Of a stretch of DNA of 64,000 bases, positions 9,218 to 19,389 are shown in pieces (within the stretch, counting starts at the first letter, position 1; every line of letters starts with the position of its first letter). Source of the stretch: Candidatus Poseidoniaceae archaeon (GTDB taxonomy: Archaea > Thermoplasmatota > Poseidoniia > Poseidoniales > Poseidoniaceae); contig CALHIR010000001.1 of NCBI GenBank assembly GCA_938030705.1, positions 124,001 through 188,000 of the forward strand. Direction: 5' to 3'. The notes under the pieces are model-generated. The model did no database searches and had not been told where the DNA came from. It was given only the letters and a program-made list of their open reading frames with translations. A program made the position numbers and the translations under genes.

Positions 9218-12200
9218 ATGCGAGCGAAGGCGGCGTTCCTTGTGCTGATATTTTTTTCTTCACTTTTTTCTGGACTCGTCCACGGTGAAACGCCCGAAGA
9301 CATCGTTATCGACGGTGATTATACAGAGTGGTCCGCCGAATCACTGATGGGGACCAACAGTGATGGGATTGATTTCAGACTGACGTGGAACGCCACCCAT
9401 CTCTTCCTTGGGTGGGATGGAACGGATTGGAAATCCACCGAAGAAGGCGCCGATCTCTTCGTTTATCTCAACACTTCGGAGGGTGGCTCCGTGCTCGCCC
9501 GCGATTGGGGTTTTGCTCATACCCTTCCCTTTGCTGCTGACCATGGCTTCGTGCTTGAGGACGACACCTACTACCAACACATTGCGTACGACGGAAGTGC
9601 TTGGACGGGCCAGGCCTCAGAGGTTGGATTGTACGCAGGTTGGTCGGGTAACCAGGCCACTGAAATCGCTCTCCCTTGGGCGGCCATGGGTTCGCCGGAT
9701 TCGTTTGACATCATGGTTTACGCCCAATGGCAAGACGCCGGAAACGTCTGGGCGTCGTTCCCCTCACCGAATCCAGCCAGCAACAACGGAGCGGAAACCT
9801 TCACCCACGCCTGGCACGCAGCGAACCTCTCCAACGCCACGGCTCCAAACACCCTTTCGGTCATTGAATCGGGCGGTGTTGGCAAGGTTGAGGATGCGTT
9901 GAACCTCGCTATTGTCTTCCATCAACACCAGCCGTATTACAAGAACAAGTTGACCGGTATGTACGAGATGCCTTGGGTCCGCGTTCACGCCATGACCGAA
10001 TACGTGGATTCGCCCGGCATCCTTGGTCAAACGGAGACCAAGGTGACCTACAACCTCGTGCCGTCATTTATTGAGCAACTGGTCGATTACAATCTGAACG
10101 AGACCCTTGATGTCCACACGGACATTGCCAAGCGGTCCTGGAACGAGGGAGGGTATCCCAACGCAACCGCTCTGGAACTTCACACAATGCAATTCCAATC
10201 CTTCTGGAACAGTGGGTGGATTTACAACGTCTCGCAGAGCGATGAAAAATTAGGTTGGCTCTATCCTTCCAGTGCTCGCTACAAACAGCTCCACGACATG
10301 ACCCTGCACAACCTCAAACCTGACACCATCATGGATGACGAGTTACTTGAGCCGCAGGCCTTCCTCGACCTCCAAGTCCTCTGGTACCTCTACCAATTCT
10401 CCCCCGATTATGTGCAGGGCGATTACAACAACAGCCACCGAGATGACGGCCTCATTGCCTTGTTCATGCAGGGTGGGAATTACACCTTGAGCGATTTGAA
10501 TTATGTTTTGGATGCTCAACACGAGCACATGGGCAATGTCATGCCCATGTACAGTGAACTGGCGGCTGAAGGTCAAGTTGAATTGACGACGACACCCTAC
10601 TACCATCCCATCATGCCGTTGTTAATGATGGACGGTTGGACGATGGAGGACGGGATTCGTGTGAACAAAGATGCCTGGCCCGAAGACGTGGAACAACACC
10701 TCGTGACCGGCATGGATCTGTTCGAACAGCAACTTGGTTTCCGTCCAACCGGCATGTGGCCCAGCGAAGAAGCGGTTTCACCGGCCATGGTGGAACCTGT
10801 GACGGACGTGGGCATTCAGTGGATGGTCACCGACGAGGAAATCCTCAAACAATCCACCGATGTCAACGGAAATCTGGTTGACGTCGAGGACGCAGCCAAC
10901 CTCGCCACGCCGTGGACGGTCACGGGGGCTGAAGGGGGCGAAGTGGCCGTCATTTTCCGCGACCGTGTGATTTCCGACCGTATCGCCTTCCAGTACGGTA
11001 CGATGACGCCGGAAGCCGCCGTTTCTGATTTCATTGCCTACCTTGACAACATTCGCCAACAACTCTTGGATGCGGGCGAAGACCCCTCTGAACATTTGTT
11101 GACCGTGGCGCTTGACGGCGAGAATTGGATGTTCATGTCCGAGTTCCAACACCACGACAACGCCCGTCCGTTCATGGCCGAGTGGTACGGGCGCTTGGCC
11201 GAGCACCCGACCATCGTGACCACCACGCCTTCGGAATTCTTGACCAAGGAAACCACGCTGCCTGAAATCCAAACCATCGGGACGGGTTCTTGGATTGACG
11301 GTACACTCCGAACATGGGCCGGTGAAGAAGAGGAAAGCCTGGCTTGGCAACGCCTCGTGGAAGCACGACAGGCGCTCGTTGAATTTGAGGAAAGTCATCC
11401 AAATGACCCCGGTCTTGACGCCGCCTGGGAATCCTTGTACATCGCCGAAGGCAGCGATTGGTATTGGTGGTACGGCCTTGACCAAGACAGTGGCTACGAT
11501 GAGAACTGGGACGTATTGTTCAAAGTTCACCTCTCCAATATTTATCGCGCCATTAACCTCGACCTTCCACCCTATCTGCAGGACTTGTGGACCAACCCTG
11601 CGGTGGCCGACCCTGCGGCGGCTGGCATCGTCGAGCCGATGATTGACGGCGTTGCCCTGCCGGGTGAATGGGACGGTGCAGCTCGCTATGACGCACCGGT
11701 TTCAGGTGGGGACTTTGACATTGAATCCTTTTATTTCGGCTACGATGCCTCCAACCTTTTCTTTAGAGTGGACGCAACGACGCTTGAGGACTTGGGCGAC
11801 CTTGACACCAATGCTCAGTACACGTCTCCCGATTTGGCCATTTATTTCATGCAACCCAATGCGGTAAATTTCAACGAGGCTGAAACGAATTTCCGAACCT
11901 ACTACGGGAATCAGATTCTTGGCTTCCCCTCGAAATACATGGTCGCCTTTGATTTTGATACGGTTCGGGAAGACGGGCGAGCAAAATGGAATTTGTTCAG
12001 TGCCCAAGGAAAGGTCGGCGAACAAGAGCGTTGGGTGCTCTCTGGCAGTTCAAACCTCGGAGGTTGCGCCGTTGATGATATCTACGAGTTCGCTATTCCG
12101 TGGGACGATATCGGTTTGGCCCCTCGCTACTCAACCCGTGTCAAGGTCGTGACCTCTTGGAGGGATTCTCTTTCCTACGGCGACGGGGTGGATGCTGAGA

Positions 12201-13690
12201 TGGCGCCTCCTGCGCCTGCTGAGATGGTCTTGCCTGATCTTGAAGAATGGGTGACGTTGCTGGAACTCGACGATGCGGTTGGTGATGAGACCGGAGACGG
12301 AGATTACGTCTATCCTCTGGCCACTGATTTCAACACGCCCAATGGAGGGGGTCTGTGGGACGCCACCCATCTGACCGTGCGTCAAAGCGCATGGAACGCC
12401 CAGTTCATCCTCACCATGAGCGAAATGACCGACATTTGGGGTTTAGCGAACGGCTTCAGCCATCAAATCGTTCAAATTTATGTCGATCAGGGTGAAACCA
12501 CCTACGGGCAAACTTCCATGCTGACCGGTGCCAACGCCGAAGTCCACCCTGACTGGGCTTGGGAGGTGGCCATCAGCGGTACGGGCGAGCCGGGCGCCGT
12601 ACAGGCGGTTCAAGCCGAGACCGGCAGCGCCTCAGCCCGCGGTGTTGATGTCCGTGGCGATGTGGAGGCGAAAACCATCACGTTTACCGTGAGCAAGGAC
12701 GTCATCGGGTCAGATATTCCGAATTATCGCTACATCATCGTTATCGGTAGCCAAGATGGGTTTGGCACTGGAAAATGGCGAGACGTCAATGAAGAACCTG
12801 CGACATGGGCCCTTGGCGGTGGGGCAAACCCTGCGCCCGACGACGGCCTTGAATATGATCCAAACATCATCGATGTGATTTTGGATGGCGATGGTCAAAC
12901 GACCATGCTCTCCAGTTATGACGTGGCAGGGCACACGTACGCCCAATTGACTGGATTTGAGATGCCGGAGGTGCCTCAACAGATCTTTGGCGCTTCGGTG
13001 GACACCATCACCTCTGCCTCAGCCGTGCTGACGTGGTCCACGACGGTGGCCGAAGCAACGGCCGTCGAAGTTGTTGTTTCAGGAGAACAACCGACCCAAG
13101 CTGAAGCGGCCCGAACGTGGACGGCTTCGAGCACAGACCACGCCATAACGCTGACTGGATTGGCGGCCAACACGAGTTATGCAGCCTACATCTCGGCCAA
13201 CGATACCGAAGACGTCGTGCTATCGTTCACGACGAGCGATGTTGTTGACGAAACGGCTCCCGATGTCCTGAACCTCGCCGCAGAAGTTCTAGAAGACGGA
13301 CGGGTAACCATCACGTGGTACACGTCGGAAAGCGCCACGGAATCGGTTCTCATCAACGGGGCATCGGTGCATGAAGACGCCTTTGCAACCAAGAAAAACC
13401 ACGCCTTCACCACCGATGTTTTGGCCGATGGAACCTATGCCCTCGAGGTCATCAGTGCTGACGCCTCCGGAAATAGCAACAGCAGTTCACTGGCCTTTGA
13501 GGTCTCAGCAGGCGCTACGGTGGACCGGCCTGACGCTGGTGATGACCCCACAGACGATGATTCAGATGCGAGTTCTGGCCTCTCAGGCACGGCCCTCCAA
13601 CTGGTGGCCTTGGTTGTGGTGGTGCTCGTTCTCTTGGCTTTCCTGCGCGTTCGCGGCCACGAGCCGAACGAGGACGACCCCTGGTCGTGA
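9218..13690 (+). CDS. Secreted GH57 alpha-amylase/amylopullulanase-like exoenzyme with DOMON/glucodextranase-like and FN3-like domains, C-terminal TM
   Basis: Start MRAKAAFLVLIFFSSLFSGLVHG (signal peptide); GH57 core LNLAIVFHQHQPYY, GMWPSEEAVS, IQWMVTDEEI; C-terminal TM ALQLVALVVVVLVLLAFLRVRG. The ORF track start at 8696 lies in antisense malQ and is rejected. Confidence 0.88.
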   Translation: MRAKAAFLVLIFFSSLFSGLVHGETPEDIVIDGDYTEWSAESLMGTNSDGIDFRLTWNATHLFLGWDGTDWKSTEEGADLFVYLNTSEGGSVLARDWGFAHTLPFAADHGFVLEDDTYYQHIAYDGSAWTGQASEVGLYAGWSGNQATEIALPWAAMGSPDSFDIMVYAQWQDAGNVWASFPSPNPASNNGAETFTHAWHAANLSNATAPNTLSVIESGGVGKVEDALNLAIVFHQHQPYYKNKLTGMYEMPWVRVHAMTEYVDSPGILGQTETKVTYNLVPSFIEQLVDYNLNETLDVHTDIAKRSWNEGGYPNATALELHTMQFQSFWNSGWIYNVSQSDEKLGWLYPSSARYKQLHDMTLHNLKPDTIMDDELLEPQAFLDLQVLWYLYQFSPDYVQGDYNNSHRDDGLIALFMQGGNYTLSDLNYVLDAQHEHMGNVMPMYSELAAEGQVELTTTPYYHPIMPLLMMDGWTMEDGIRVNKDAWPEDVEQHLVTGMDLFEQQLGFRPTGMWPSEEAVSPAMVEPVTDVGIQWMVTDEEILKQSTDVNGNLVDVEDAANLATPWTVTGAEGGEVAVIFRDRVISDRIAFQYGTMTPEAAVSDFIAYLDNIRQQLLDAGEDPSEHLLTVALDGENWMFMSEFQHHDNARPFMAEWYGRLAEHPTIVTTTPSEFLTKETTLPEIQTIGTGSWIDGTLRTWAGEEEESLAWQRLVEARQALVEFEESHPNDPGLDAAWESLYIAEGSDWYWWYGLDQDSGYDENWDVLFKVHLSNIYRAINLDLPPYLQDLWTNPAVADPAAAGIVEPMIDGVALPGEWDGAARYDAPVSGGDFDIESFYFGYDASNLFFRVDATTLEDLGDLDTNAQYTSPDLAIYFMQPNAVNFNEAETNFRTYYGNQILGFPSKYMVAFDFDTVREDGRAKWNLFSAQGKVGEQERWVLSGSSNLGGCAVDDIYEFAIPWDDIGLAPRYSTRVKVVTSWRDSLSYGDGVDAEMAPPAPAEMVLPDLEEWVTLLELDDAVGDETGDGDYVYPLATDFNTPNGGGLWDATHLTVRQSAWNAQFILTMSEMTDIWGLANGFSHQIVQIYVDQGETTYGQTSMLTGANAEVHPDWAWEVAISGTGEPGAVQAVQAETGSASARGVDVRGDVEAKTITFTVSKDVIGSDIPNYRYIIVIGSQDGFGTGKWRDVNEEPATWALGGGANPAPDDGLEYDPNIIDVILDGDGQTTMLSSYDVAGHTYAQLTGFEMPEVPQQIFGASVDTITSASAVLTWSTTVAEATAVEVVVSGEQPTQAEAARTWTASSTDHAITLTGLAANTSYAAYISANDTEDVVLSFTTSDVVDETAPDVLNLAAEVLEDGRVTITWYTSESATESVLINGASVHEDAFATKKNHAFTTDVLADGTYALEVISADASGNSNSSSLAFEVSAGATVDRPDAGDDPTDDDSDASSGLSGTALQLVALVVVVLVLLAFLRVRGHEPNEDDPWS

Positions 13691-13698
13691 TGTTTGGT

Positions 13699-15297
13699 TC
13701 AAGCGAATGGAATTGAAATCGACTTGTGGCTCTTCAGGTTGATGATGGTCAACATACAGGGCTTGGGTTGGAACCCGAGCATGCGCTGATAGGAGGTTTG
13801 GTCTTGCCATGTGCTGGAGCACACCAGTGTGGTGCCTCGGAAATCAACGCATTCGTGTCCGTGAACGTGGCCGGTCACGAAGATATCAGGCACTTCTCGA
13901 ATGACCAAGCCGTCTTCGGGTTCCGGGGAGAGCGGAGTCTTCCCACCCCATTGGGGGGCGAGGTGGCGTCGTCGCAACATTTCACGCATGGCCTCGACCG
14001 GGTCTGCGTAAGTGACGGTTCTCAACCCTGCAACGAAATCGTCGATGGACTTGCCGTGATAGGACAATAAACGAACACCGTGCAATGAGAAATCGCAGGG
14101 GTTGCCGACGAAGGTCGTCGTGTTGTAGTCCTGCTGGATGTCTTTCTCAAAGGTTGGCTGAGGTTCAGCCGGACGAACAGCATCGTGGTTTCCAGGGAGC
14201 ATCAAGCACTCCACCCATTCGGGAAGCAATTCCAAAAGACGGGCGAATTCGGTATACTGTGCGAACAAATCAGGGATGGCCAATTCTTTGTCCTGGCCTG
14301 GGTATATGCCAACACCGTCAACGCAATCACCAGAGAGAATGAGGTACTTGATCGTCTTCGCCAGCGGGTCGGTGTGGAACCATCGGACCATTTTGTGCCA
14401 CTGTGCCTCAAGGAAGGTTTTGGATCCTACGTGAATGTCGGAGAGGAAGGCCACACTCACGCCCGCATCGGAACTGATCTTCTGATGCTTGGTTTCCAAG
14501 GGGAAGTGCAAATCGTCCACATAGAACACATCGCCCGTTTGGCTGAAGGTCCCCGAGACGCCCATCACATCATCGGGCATCAAACCGGCCTCGAGAATTT
14601 GTTCATGGGCGCGGTCTCTGTCCGCTCCGCTCCGCTTGGTGAGCAAGCAGGTCATTTCGCCCGTTTCATCCTCCAAACCCCACATCAAATGGCCGTTCTT
14701 GGTGTACCGGGGCTCGTTGACAAGGCCAATCGCCACCGCCTTGTTTTCGTAGCCTTGGTAGCGTGCATATTCTGCTAGGAGCCGAGAGATTTCTTGGTGC
14801 TTCCTTGGGAGGTTTGAGTTTTGTACGATCAATTTGCGAATGCTTTGCAAGCGGTCGTTGAAACACGCGGAAATGTCGGTCATCTTCCCCTCGGTGGTTG
14901 AATTGCCGGTAATGTCGTAATGAACCGTTATGTCCGCCGCAGCATCGCTGGCATGCATGGAAAAGTCCGCTTCGTTCCAATCTGGCAGGTTGTTGCGCAG
15001 CAGCAAATCCACCGGTTCAGGTGCTGCTATCGGTGCGATGGTTCGGCCCAAATCTTCTGCTGGTTGAGCGACCACTTCGCTGGCGGCGCTTCGAGCAGGC
15101 GCTCCTCCACCAGCATGGGCGACCATTTCGTCGAGCATCGAGGCGGTTAACATCCCGCCGGAGAGGTTGAGGGTCCGAGCGGCTTCAATGACCGATTTTG
15201 GGTCGGCGAGGTTGAGTAAACGGTCTTGCAACGATTGTGGGGCAAGCAACTTTTGGTTGCGCAGATGGGCGACGATGTCGGACCACGGCTCACCCAT
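13699..15297 (-). CDS. DNA polymerase D (PolII) small subunit DP1, phosphoesterase/exonuclease
   Basis: LSDIHVGSKTF, GDCVDGVGIYPGQ, LPGNHD, VTGHVHGHE; start MGEPWSDIVAHLRNQ chosen. Confidence 0.92.
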   Translation of the reverse strand: MGEPWSDIVAHLRNQKLLAPQSLQDRLLNLADPKSVIEAARTLNLSGGMLTASMLDEMVAHAGGGAPARSAASEVVAQPAEDLGRTIAPIAAPEPVDLLLRNNLPDWNEADFSMHASDAAADITVHYDITGNSTTEGKMTDISACFNDRLQSIRKLIVQNSNLPRKHQEISRLLAEYARYQGYENKAVAIGLVNEPRYTKNGHLMWGLEDETGEMTCLLTKRSGADRDRAHEQILEAGLMPDDVMGVSGTFSQTGDVFYVDDLHFPLETKHQKISSDAGVSVAFLSDIHVGSKTFLEAQWHKMVRWFHTDPLAKTIKYLILSGDCVDGVGIYPGQDKELAIPDLFAQYTEFARLLELLPEWVECLMLPGNHDAVRPAEPQPTFEKDIQQDYNTTTFVGNPCDFSLHGVRLLSYHGKSIDDFVAGLRTVTYADPVEAMREMLRRRHLAPQWGGKTPLSPEPEDGLVIREVPDIFVTGHVHGHECVDFRGTTLVCSSTWQDQTSYQRMLGFQPKPCMLTIINLKSHKSISIPFA

Positions 15298-15356
15298 ACC
15301 ACGAATGAGGGACGACGATTCAAAAGGTATGTGCCTCGTTTTGAAGGAAGTTTCAT

Positions 15357-16052
15357 TCACTCTTCTTGGCCTTCGGACCATTCAACCTCAAGGCCAATTT
15401 CTTCTCCCTCTTGCTTCTCAGACCACGCCTCGTCCTGCCAGGGTGCTTGTTCCCGAGCCTCTTGTTCCCGACGCTCACGTTCTGCTTCACGCCGTTCTTC
15501 AAGCCGTTGCGCTTCGATTTCTGCACGTATGGCCTCTCGCTCTTCTTCTGTCTTACGTACCATGGCGTCGTCCCAACACTGCATGGCGGTCAAGAGGGCA
15601 AAATAGACGAAGCCGGCTTTGTTTTCCGCTCTTGTTCCTCCGATTTGTGTGTGAATGGCGTTGGCCCAGCCGTGTTTTGAAGCGATACCGACGTAGACCG
15701 TCCCGACTTGTTTTTTGCTCCCTTCATTGGTGGGGCCTGCGATGCCGGTTACTGAGATGGCGTAATCGGCATCGGCTCGCTCAAGGGCGCCCTTGGCCAT
15801 CATGATGGCGACCTGAGCGGAGACGGCTCCTTTCGTCGCCAATTCCTCCGGGTCCACACCCAATTCCACGACTTTCGCTTCGTTGGCATAGGTTACCCAG
15901 GATTTTTTGAACCATGCACTTGCGCCGGCGATGTCCGTTAGCGTGCTTGCAAGGAGGCCACCCGTACACGATTCAGCAACAGTAAGGGAGTAATTGTCGT
16001 TTTTCAGCTTGCGCACCAACTTGGCAGCAGCGGACTGGATATTGGCATCCAT
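15357..16052 (-). CDS. CinA C-terminal domain protein (NMN amidohydrolase-like) with charged C-terminal tail
   Basis: ESCTGGLLASTLTDIAGASAWFKKSWVTYANEAK, ISVTGIAGP; Glu/Arg-rich tail. Confidence 0.9.
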   Translation of the reverse strand: MDANIQSAAAKLVRKLKNDNYSLTVAESCTGGLLASTLTDIAGASAWFKKSWVTYANEAKVVELGVDPEELATKGAVSAQVAIMMAKGALERADADYAISVTGIAGPTNEGSKKQVGTVYVGIASKHGWANAIHTQIGGTRAENKAGFVYFALLTAMQCWDDAMVRKTEEEREAIRAEIEAQRLEERREAERERREQEAREQAPWQDEAWSEKQEGEEIGLEVEWSEGQEE

Positions 16053-16132
16053 TGTCCAGTGGTCGGGGGCACCTGCTTTGAGCGTTCCGTTGGGGGCGGA
16101 CTTTTCAAAAAGGGGTGGATGCAGGGCGAGTT

Positions 16133-16205
16133 GGGTCTGTGGTCTAGCGGCTATGACACCTCCCTTACACGGAGTTGATCGAGGGTTCGAGTCCCTCCAG
16201 ACCCA
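16133..16205 (+). tRNA. tRNA-Val (anticodon UAC)
   Basis: Acceptor GGGTCTG/CAGACCC, T-arm GAGGG-TTCGAGT-CCCTC, anticodon loop CTTACAC; discriminator A; no intron. Confidence 0.92.
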
Positions 16206-16508
16206 CTACCACAGGAGTTCTTCAATCGGTTGGTCGGTGGCCAACACCTTCGTGATGCCGCTGGTGCTCTGCAGACCGGTGGCTTCGTCCACATCTGAAA
16301 CGAGCAACAAATGGACTGCACGCATCCACAAGCCGTCTTCCACATCACTTCCTCGGTGGTCCACCGCCACCAACACATCTTCCAGTTCGCTAAACGCCAA
16401 GGCCGCGGTCGCTCTGGGCACTTCGTCCGCTATGAGTACCAGCCATCGATGGCCCTGCAGCGAGGCACGAATGTCCTCGCCAAGTTGTGAAAAAGAAATG
16501 GTTCGCAC
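16206..16508 (-). CDS. Hypothetical protein (about 100 aa)
   Basis: VRTISFSQLGEDIRASLQGHRWLVLIADEVP...; GTG start at 16508 avoids overlap with pelota (ends 16513); stop abuts the tRNA-Val 3' end. Confidence 0.55.
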   Translation of the reverse strand: MRTISFSQLGEDIRASLQGHRWLVLIADEVPRATAALAFSELEDVLVAVDHRGSDVEDGLWMRAVHLLLVSDVDEATGLQSTSGITKVLATDQPIEELLW

Positions 16509-16512
16509 GGTA

Positions 16513-17577
16513 TCACATCCTGTAGCGAAGCAAGGCGACGGCGCCGCCAAAACCCATCAGTTGCTCACCCGCATCGTGATCAACTGAGCACTGAATGACT
16601 TTCCCGGAAAACTTCTCAACAGTTTCTGCTAGACGAGCCCAAGACCGTTGACCTTCGGATGATTCGTCTTCCCGGAGCACGTCCGCCCCGATGAGAAGGG
16701 TCTCAACGGCTCCTTCCTCCGTGGCTCGTTGAATATCGGCTCTTCCGTAAGCCACGGGACCGTTGGTGGAAATCCGTTCCCAAGCCTCCTCGAGCAGAGA
16801 AATTTCCTGGACCATGCGATGTTCAGAAAGCATGTTCCCTGCCAAACCTTCTCTGAGTACTTCGTTGGCTGCGCCACGCCCCCCCATGCTGGTGCCCACC
16901 GACATCATGGGGCGCGTGTGGCCTGCTTCCTTGAGGTCGGCGAGCATGCGATCTCTGTTCCGTCCGGGCCCGCACAGAACCAAGGGCATGGCGGCGTCGA
17001 GTTGTTGCGTTAATCCGTCAACAATGGTGTTTCGGAATTGGTTGGCGATGCCTTCGGTCAGTCGTAGGTCGCCTCGCTTCCCTCCGCCTCGCATCGTCCA
17101 TGTCGCACTTTCTCGTAGCCCCCGGGCGGTGACAAAATACAGAATCATCTCATCACCTTCCACCACCAACAGCGCCACTTGGCTTTGATTGGCGGCGCGC
17201 ACACTTTCATCGAGCAGGTCTCGGTCGAGTTTTGAAAACCCCTTGTGCGAAGAGAGTTTCAGTTCATCTCGCAGTTCAACAGCGTGGGTGTGATGAAGGC
17301 CCACATCAAAGGGCGCTTCCTCAATGACGCCATGAACGCGAAGGACATCGGTGAACGTTTGGTGCTCGGTATGTTCCACCGCAAGGCGTATCCACATTCT
17401 CTTTCGCTCGGCCTGTTTGGACCGCCCACCTTCGTCTCCCCCGGTGGTCTGGTCCCGTCGTTCCCCCAACATACCCAGCGACATGCCCGGTTGAATCAGT
17501 CGGTTGAGGACCCATAAATCGTCCACGGTTTGAACCCGTAAACGCCATTCATGGTGGTCTCGAAAAAGGACGTCCAT
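16513..17577 (-). CDS. pelA: mRNA surveillance protein pelota (Dom34)
   Basis: DDLWVLNRLIQPGMSLGMLGERRDQTT, AKRMWIRL-like eRF1_1 fold, CGPGRNRDRML, start MDVLFRDHHEWRLR. Confidence 0.88.
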   Translation of the reverse strand: MDVLFRDHHEWRLRVQTVDDLWVLNRLIQPGMSLGMLGERRDQTTGGDEGGRSKQAERKRMWIRLAVEHTEHQTFTDVLRVHGVIEEAPFDVGLHHTHAVELRDELKLSSHKGFSKLDRDLLDESVRAANQSQVALLVVEGDEMILYFVTARGLRESATWTMRGGGKRGDLRLTEGIANQFRNTIVDGLTQQLDAAMPLVLCGPGRNRDRMLADLKEAGHTRPMMSVGTSMGGRGAANEVLREGLAGNMLSEHRMVQEISLLEEAWERISTNGPVAYGRADIQRATEEGAVETLLIGADVLREDESSEGQRSWARLAETVEKFSGKVIQCSVDHDAGEQLMGFGGAVALLRYRM

Positions 17578-17581
17578 TCCT

Positions 17582-19297
17582 TCACCCAAACACGCCGAGG
17601 AGGTTCCCGTCTTCATCCATATCCATGTCGAGGGCTGCTGGACGCTTCGGCAATCCGGGCATGGTCATCATGTTGCCAAGGACGGCGACAATAAAGCCAG
17701 CACCGGCGTTGAGTCTGAATTCACGAACGGGTACCGTGAATCCTGAGGGTGCCCCCAAGAGGGATGCATCGTGCGAGAAGGAATACTGCGTCTTCGCCAT
17801 GCACACCGGGAGGTGGCCGTAGCCCCAGGAACGAATTCGGTCCAGTTCGCGGGCGGCCTTTGGGGTCAGTTCAATGCCTTCGGCTTTGTAGAGTCGTGTG
17901 GCGATGGATGTTGCTTTGTCGAGCACATCGGTTTCCGGGGTGAACAACGGGACGAAGGGGCGTCCGGCAGCCACGTGGTTTTGCACCGCCTTTACCACGG
18001 CTTCAGCCAAATCCTTTCCGCCTTCACCACCGTTGGCATGCACTTCAGTGATGCAAACCGATTGAGCTCCGCTTTCGTGGGCGGCCTGCGAGATGGCTGC
18101 CAACTCTGCATCGGTATCGGATGCAAAGCGGTTGATGGAGACCACCACAGGAATTCCAAAGGATGCCATGTTGCGAATGTGCCGGTCCAGATTGGTTTTG
18201 GCACCAAGACGGGTCGCTTCGACGTTTTCAGCCTCAAGGGTTGCTTTGTCAGGTCGGATGCCACCGCGGTCGCCAAAGGCCCCACCGTGGAGTTTCATGG
18301 AGCGCACGGTGACGTTCATGACCACGCAGTCCGGGGCTTTCCCGGATGTGGCCGCCTTGATATGCATGAATTTCTCTGCTCCCATATCCGAGCCAAAGCC
18401 CGCCTCGGTCACCACCAAGTCAGCCGATGCCAGGGCGATTCGGTCGGCGATGATGCTTGAGTTTCCGTGGGCGATGTTGGCGAACGGTCCACCGTGGATG
18501 AAGGCAGGGTCCCCTTCCAGCGTTTGGGTGATGTTGGGAAGGAAGGCCTGTCGCAGGAGGAGCGCCATGGCGCCAGCTCCGCCAATGTCGCTGGCTTTGA
18601 CAGGATGGCCCTCCGTTGAAGTTCCAACCACGATGTCCCCAAGACGGCGACGGAGGTCGGCATAATCGGTGGCGAGCACCAAAATAGCCATGACTTCACT
18701 GGCAGCCGTGATATCAAATCGGTCTTCACGCACCTGCCCGTTCGCAGGGCCTCCCATGCCGATGGTGATGCTCCGAAGCGAACGGTCGTTCATATCAATG
18801 ACTCGCGGCCAGGATATCCGTGTCAGGTCGAGTTTGGCTTCGTTGCCGTGCTTGATGTGGTTGTCGATCAAGGCGGAGAGAAGATTGTGAGCGGATGTAA
18901 CGGCGTGTAAATCTCCGGTCAAATGAAGATTGATGTCTTCCATCGGGAGAACTTGTGCGTGCCCGCCTCCTGCCGCACCCCCTTTGATACCAAACACTGG
19001 GCCCATGGAAGGCTCCCGTATTACACAAGTTGCCGACTGTCCGATGCGATTCAAGGCCTGGGTCAATCCGATGGTGGTCACGGTTTTCCCTTCGCCGAAC
19101 GGCGTTGGGTTCACCGAAGTCACCAACACCATGCTGCCTTGTGGTTTCGAGAAGCGTTCTTTCAGGGCGTTCCAACTGACTTTAGCGACCCCGTTTCCCA
19201 TGGGCATGAGTTCGTGAGATGAGATGCCCAACTTCCATGCGACGGCTTCGATAGGCTCCATTTTGGCAGCACGAGCAATTTCAAGGTCGGTGGTCAT
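17582..19297 (-). CDS. fhs: Formate--tetrahydrofolate ligase
   Basis: TSVNPTPFGEGKTVTTIGLTQALN, EPSMGPVFGIKGGAAGGGHAQVLPMEDINLHLTGD, FANIAHGNSS. Confidence 0.95.
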   Translation of the reverse strand: MTTDLEIARAAKMEPIEAVAWKLGISSHELMPMGNGVAKVSWNALKERFSKPQGSMVLVTSVNPTPFGEGKTVTTIGLTQALNRIGQSATCVIREPSMGPVFGIKGGAAGGGHAQVLPMEDINLHLTGDLHAVTSAHNLLSALIDNHIKHGNEAKLDLTRISWPRVIDMNDRSLRSITIGMGGPANGQVREDRFDITAASEVMAILVLATDYADLRRRLGDIVVGTSTEGHPVKASDIGGAGAMALLLRQAFLPNITQTLEGDPAFIHGGPFANIAHGNSSIIADRIALASADLVVTEAGFGSDMGAEKFMHIKAATSGKAPDCVVMNVTVRSMKLHGGAFGDRGGIRPDKATLEAENVEATRLGAKTNLDRHIRNMASFGIPVVVSINRFASDTDAELAAISQAAHESGAQSVCITEVHANGGEGGKDLAEAVVKAVQNHVAAGRPFVPLFTPETDVLDKATSIATRLYKAEGIELTPKAARELDRIRSWGYGHLPVCMAKTQYSFSHDASLLGAPSGFTVPVREFRLNAGAGFIVAVLGNMMTMPGLPKRPAALDMDMDEDGNLLGVFG

Positions 19298-19389
19298 GGA
19301 ACCGTTCCGGTTCAATGGGTCTTTGAAACCCTCGCTTAACGTAGTGACCTTGAGGCCGGTTTCCCCACCTCAACTCTGGCTCCGGGCCC

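Noticed and set aside
15357-15381. DP1 start at 15381 as given by the ORF track
   Set aside because: Would overlap the CinA 3' end; MGEPWSDIVAHL at 15297 is a better N-terminus
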